A DNA stretch of 64,000 bases from Urophycis tenuis. Lineage: Eukaryota; Chordata; Actinopteri; Gadiformes; Phycidae. A program made the translations under genes and the position numbers. Below are positions 61,363 to 64,000 of the stretch, one piece after another. The stretch's first letter is position 1. Each line of letters starts with the position of its first letter. The stretch lies in contig JAXIVH010000387.1 in the NCBI GenBank assembly GCA_036785325.1, positions 49,622 through 113,621 of the forward strand. Reading direction: 5' to 3'. The notes beneath the pieces were generated by a model. That model saw only the letters and a list, made by a program, of their open reading frames with translations. It was not told the origin of the DNA and made no database searches.

Positions 61363-62340
61363 GTCCCTGTCATCCGGAGAAGGTGCTGTCGGTCAGCCTC
61401 AAACCTCCAGCCACCGGGTCCAACAGACGGGGAGCTCTCTCAGGAACCCAACTGCGGGGTTCAGAGGGACCCGAGCCTTTGAGACGCCGTTCATCGGAAC
61501 TATTCTCTCCAGTAATGTGAAGCGCATTGTCCTGCAGCATTCCACAGCAGCTGAACCACAGCATTTCAAACCACAATTCAGACCCACATGCCGCAGTGTA
61601 AAAATAAAACTTACCGTTGTTAGCAATCCACGTATAGCGTGAGGTTCAGAGTTAGAACTCGATGATCGATGGGTCTGGCCACATCATTCGCTGGTCCATG
61701 TAGACACGAAGACAGCAGACTCGGCTCCTCGAGGTGTGGGACGGCTGTGGTGCAGACGGGAAGCCTGTCCTTCTAAGGACCTCATCGTGGGAGCCCTAAG
61801 GCGGAGACAGAGACGTGGTCCCCGCCCTCCTCGCCTCACAACATGATGGACTTTGTGGAGAGTCACGCATGTATTCGGTGTTTGGTGGAGTAGGCCTACT
61901 TCTGATAGGCCTACTCGGGTTAGTCACCGCATGGTGCCTCGCCAAGTAATCATTAAACAAAACAGTGGGGATGTTTTGCAACTTCCACAGCTTTTCATCG
62001 GAAGAAGCTGAACAATTCCACCACTCCCTTTTTCGATCGAAAACAAACAGGCTTTATCTCGGAAGTTGATCTGCCTATGGGTCTCTTCTCGACGTTGTGT
62101 TTGGGCACGTCGGGCTTGGCGCTTTGAAAGAGCGCCGATTACAAGTGTCACTCATTTATTTAGGTCACTGCCGTCATTGCGATTGTGTAAACGTGATGTT
62201 TGCTTGAGTGATTTGCAAACCAACCTTATTTGAACGAATTCACATTTAATGCATAGACCTACTGGTCATTAATAATAACTTGTTTTTAGGTCCCCAGATA
62301 AATCATCATTATGAAGTAGAAACGCAACGGGAAGCTGCGA
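61363..62340. other. Upstream region of bok
   Basis: Should include the bok 5' UTR and promoter. It is moderately GC-rich at 61400-61860, and no noncoding exon could be placed. Confidence 0.5.
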
Positions 62341-62352
62341 GAAAAACGTAAT

Positions 62353-63824
62353 TTTTATTTGTTTAACAATGCAGTAACACAAGGCATGATGACAAACGAG
62401 AAATTAATTAACATTTTACAAAAGTTTGGATGTTTGAGATCTTGAGCCAAGGGGAAATGACAGGTGTGGTTAGGGTATTGAATTATACACCAGCTACGCA
62501 AATAACAGACACAAAGACAATGACTGTAAATATTCCAGTTTTCATAGAAACACAAAAAAATACAATGGTTGCATGTATTGCACTCAACAGAAGAACTTGT
62601 CATTCAGGCTCCAGCTGTGAGCACAGATCTTATACAGTTAAACGTCTTGTCTCTGTATCACTTAACCAGACATCTACAGGAAACATGAAGCATCATGAAT
62701 GAAACACTTGCATAGTTTGTCTTCACTGTCTCACACAGACCCTCAACAAACACAATAAATTAAAAGAGGTTAAAGCCATGAAGATGCCAGAGATGTGCAG
62801 CTTGATGTGGTACAGCACCAGAACCCTGGACTGGATCACAAGATACATGACAGACGAGCCAAAACGCTAACTCTTGATAATTTCTTCTGGCAGCAAAGCA
62901 TTGCTGATCTGACCGTTGTTTGTCCGTTCATCTATGTCCCAGTTCGATGCCTGTTCAGCAAAATCCCTTCATTAATGTACCGTTGATTCATAAACAGAAA
63001 AAATACATCTCCCTTTCATGAACAGGACTGGCCTTAACGCAGTTAAATAAGGTTGAAAAAAAAATTGAATAGAAAAATCAAAGTTATACTATTGGTGGTA
63101 ATTGTTATCTCTACTCTAGCTCATACAAGTTCGCTTTCCAAAACTGACGAACTATGCATCCTCTGTCGGAGAAAAAAAACCAACAAGAAAAAAAAGAACA
63201 TTTTCAACCACTTCACACTGAATGCGGCTGAATTATTTCCCAGAACCTCCACCTCCACCCCCCCCCCCCCCCCCCCAACTCTGCGACTCCATCAAACATC
63301 ACCGTTCCCTCTCTCCAGCAAACACTTTCCCGTTCCTTTAACAAGACACTGGGCAATCCTCGCTGCTTCGTCTCAACCTGCAGTCTCGTCTTCCTCACTG
63401 CGTTCAACACGCTGGCAACCGTTCGTGTTAATAAACAATAAAAAACTAAAGTGACACCAAGGTGCTTCCATATTCTGACCAGAGTGTCACACGTGCATAT
63501 ACCATCTCAGTACCATGCCTGGTCAAACCCCTGGACTGTGAGGAAAGAAACGCTCTCTGGACACATACAGATTCATAGAATAAAGTCGCCAGAACCTCCC
63601 AGGTTCCTTCCAGCAAGCGATGACACCCGGTGGGTGACCCAAAGGATTCCAGTCTTAATGGTCGTCCGCGAGGCACCATGCTCCCCCCCCACCCCTTCGC
63701 CAGCCCCAGCACTCCAGCTCACTTCCTGTTGAGCGCGGCGCGTCACTTCCTGTTGAGCTCGGCAGGCGTTCTGGGAACAAGGAGGGTCATCCTCCCAGCC
63801 GCACTCCTGATCACCTCCATCCAC
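62353..63824 (-). CDS. farp2: Last exon of an upstream gene, possibly farp2 (PH-domain C-terminus)
   Basis: A minus-strand exon starts after TTTGCAG at 63824 and reads WMEVIRSAAGRMTLLVPRTP then AELNRK and stops at 63743. The rest to an AATAAA at 62353-62358 is a plausible 3' UTR. The pattern WMEVI.SA is that of the last helix of a PH domain, as at the end of FARP-type Rho exchange factors. FARP2 lies near BOK in human 2q37.3. The identification rests on about ten residues plus synteny, so the symbol is tentative. A 24-nt tandem duplication covers the stop region. Confidence 0.35.
63258..63276. repeat. Poly-C tract
   Basis: About 18 C residues in the presumed 3' UTR of the minus-strand gene. 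Confidence 0.9.
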
Positions 63825-64000
63825 CTGCAAACAGACAGGTAGAGAGACAGATAGGTAGCCAGACAGACAGGTAGTCAGGAAGACTGCGTTATTGTTGCAT
63901 GCTAAACAAACACTGTTGATGTAGAAGTGTTGAAGAAGATAAGACGAATGGACACATTTATTTAAGTAAGCTACAATAGTTAGTAAAGATATATAGTAAG
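63825..64000. other. Intron sequence at the window edge
   Basis: Contains short (CAGA)n and (GGTA)n-like repeats next to the acceptor at 63824. No further exon is visible. Confidence 0.5.

Overview
The window looks like a teleost fish nuclear genome. Genes are split by GT-AG introns, dinucleotide and mononucleotide tracts are very long, tRNA-derived SINEs carry the tail typical of fish SINEs, and LINE, hAT and L2/Rex-like debris is dense. The recognisable genes are all vertebrate. No bacterial, organellar or CRISPR features were seen.

Layout. 1-7.5 kb: two tandem minus-strand genes for secreted mucin-like Thr/Pro proteins, each with a near-identical 64-nt signal-peptide exon. 7.7-16 kb: repeats, including a large Rex1/L2-type LINE relic and a hAT fragment. 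16.9-18.4 kb: a broken, intronless smc5 copy. 19.1-25.1 kb: allantoinase (alln, 11 exons, +). 25.8-30.3 kb: alanine-glyoxylate aminotransferase (agxt, 11 exons, +). 31.5-32.0 kb: a hAT MITE with an intact 8-bp target duplication. 32.8-44.6 kb: a DNA-binding and transposase-derived cluster, with a C2H2/AT-hook zinc-finger exon, six THAP-domain exons (five minus, one plus) and a multi-exon integrase gene of GIN1/Ginger type. 45.6-47.8 kb: thymidylate kinase (dtymk, +). 48.7-53.8 kb: autophagy protease atg4b (-), convergent with dtymk. 55.5-61.4 kb: bok (-), a BCL2-family gene. 63.7-63.8 kb: a last exon on the minus strand, tentatively farp2.

How the genes relate. Allantoinase and agxt lie head to tail 700 bp apart. 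Allantoinase acts in urate breakdown, which ends in glyoxylate, and agxt removes glyoxylate, so this is a physical neighbourhood of linked metabolism. The order dtymk-atg4b-bok matches the human 2q37.3 block, which also holds AGXT and THAP4. I rebuilt open, in-phase exon chains for alln (462 aa), agxt (391 aa), dtymk (212 aa), atg4b (394 aa) and bok (214 aa after discounting one extra base in a homopolymer).

The most unusual signals are minisatellites at intron edges in agxt, atg4b and bok, one of them built from the splice acceptor itself; the THAP exon cluster, one exon of which sits between roughly 200-bp inverted arms; and the intron-containing integrase gene with all three DDE residues.
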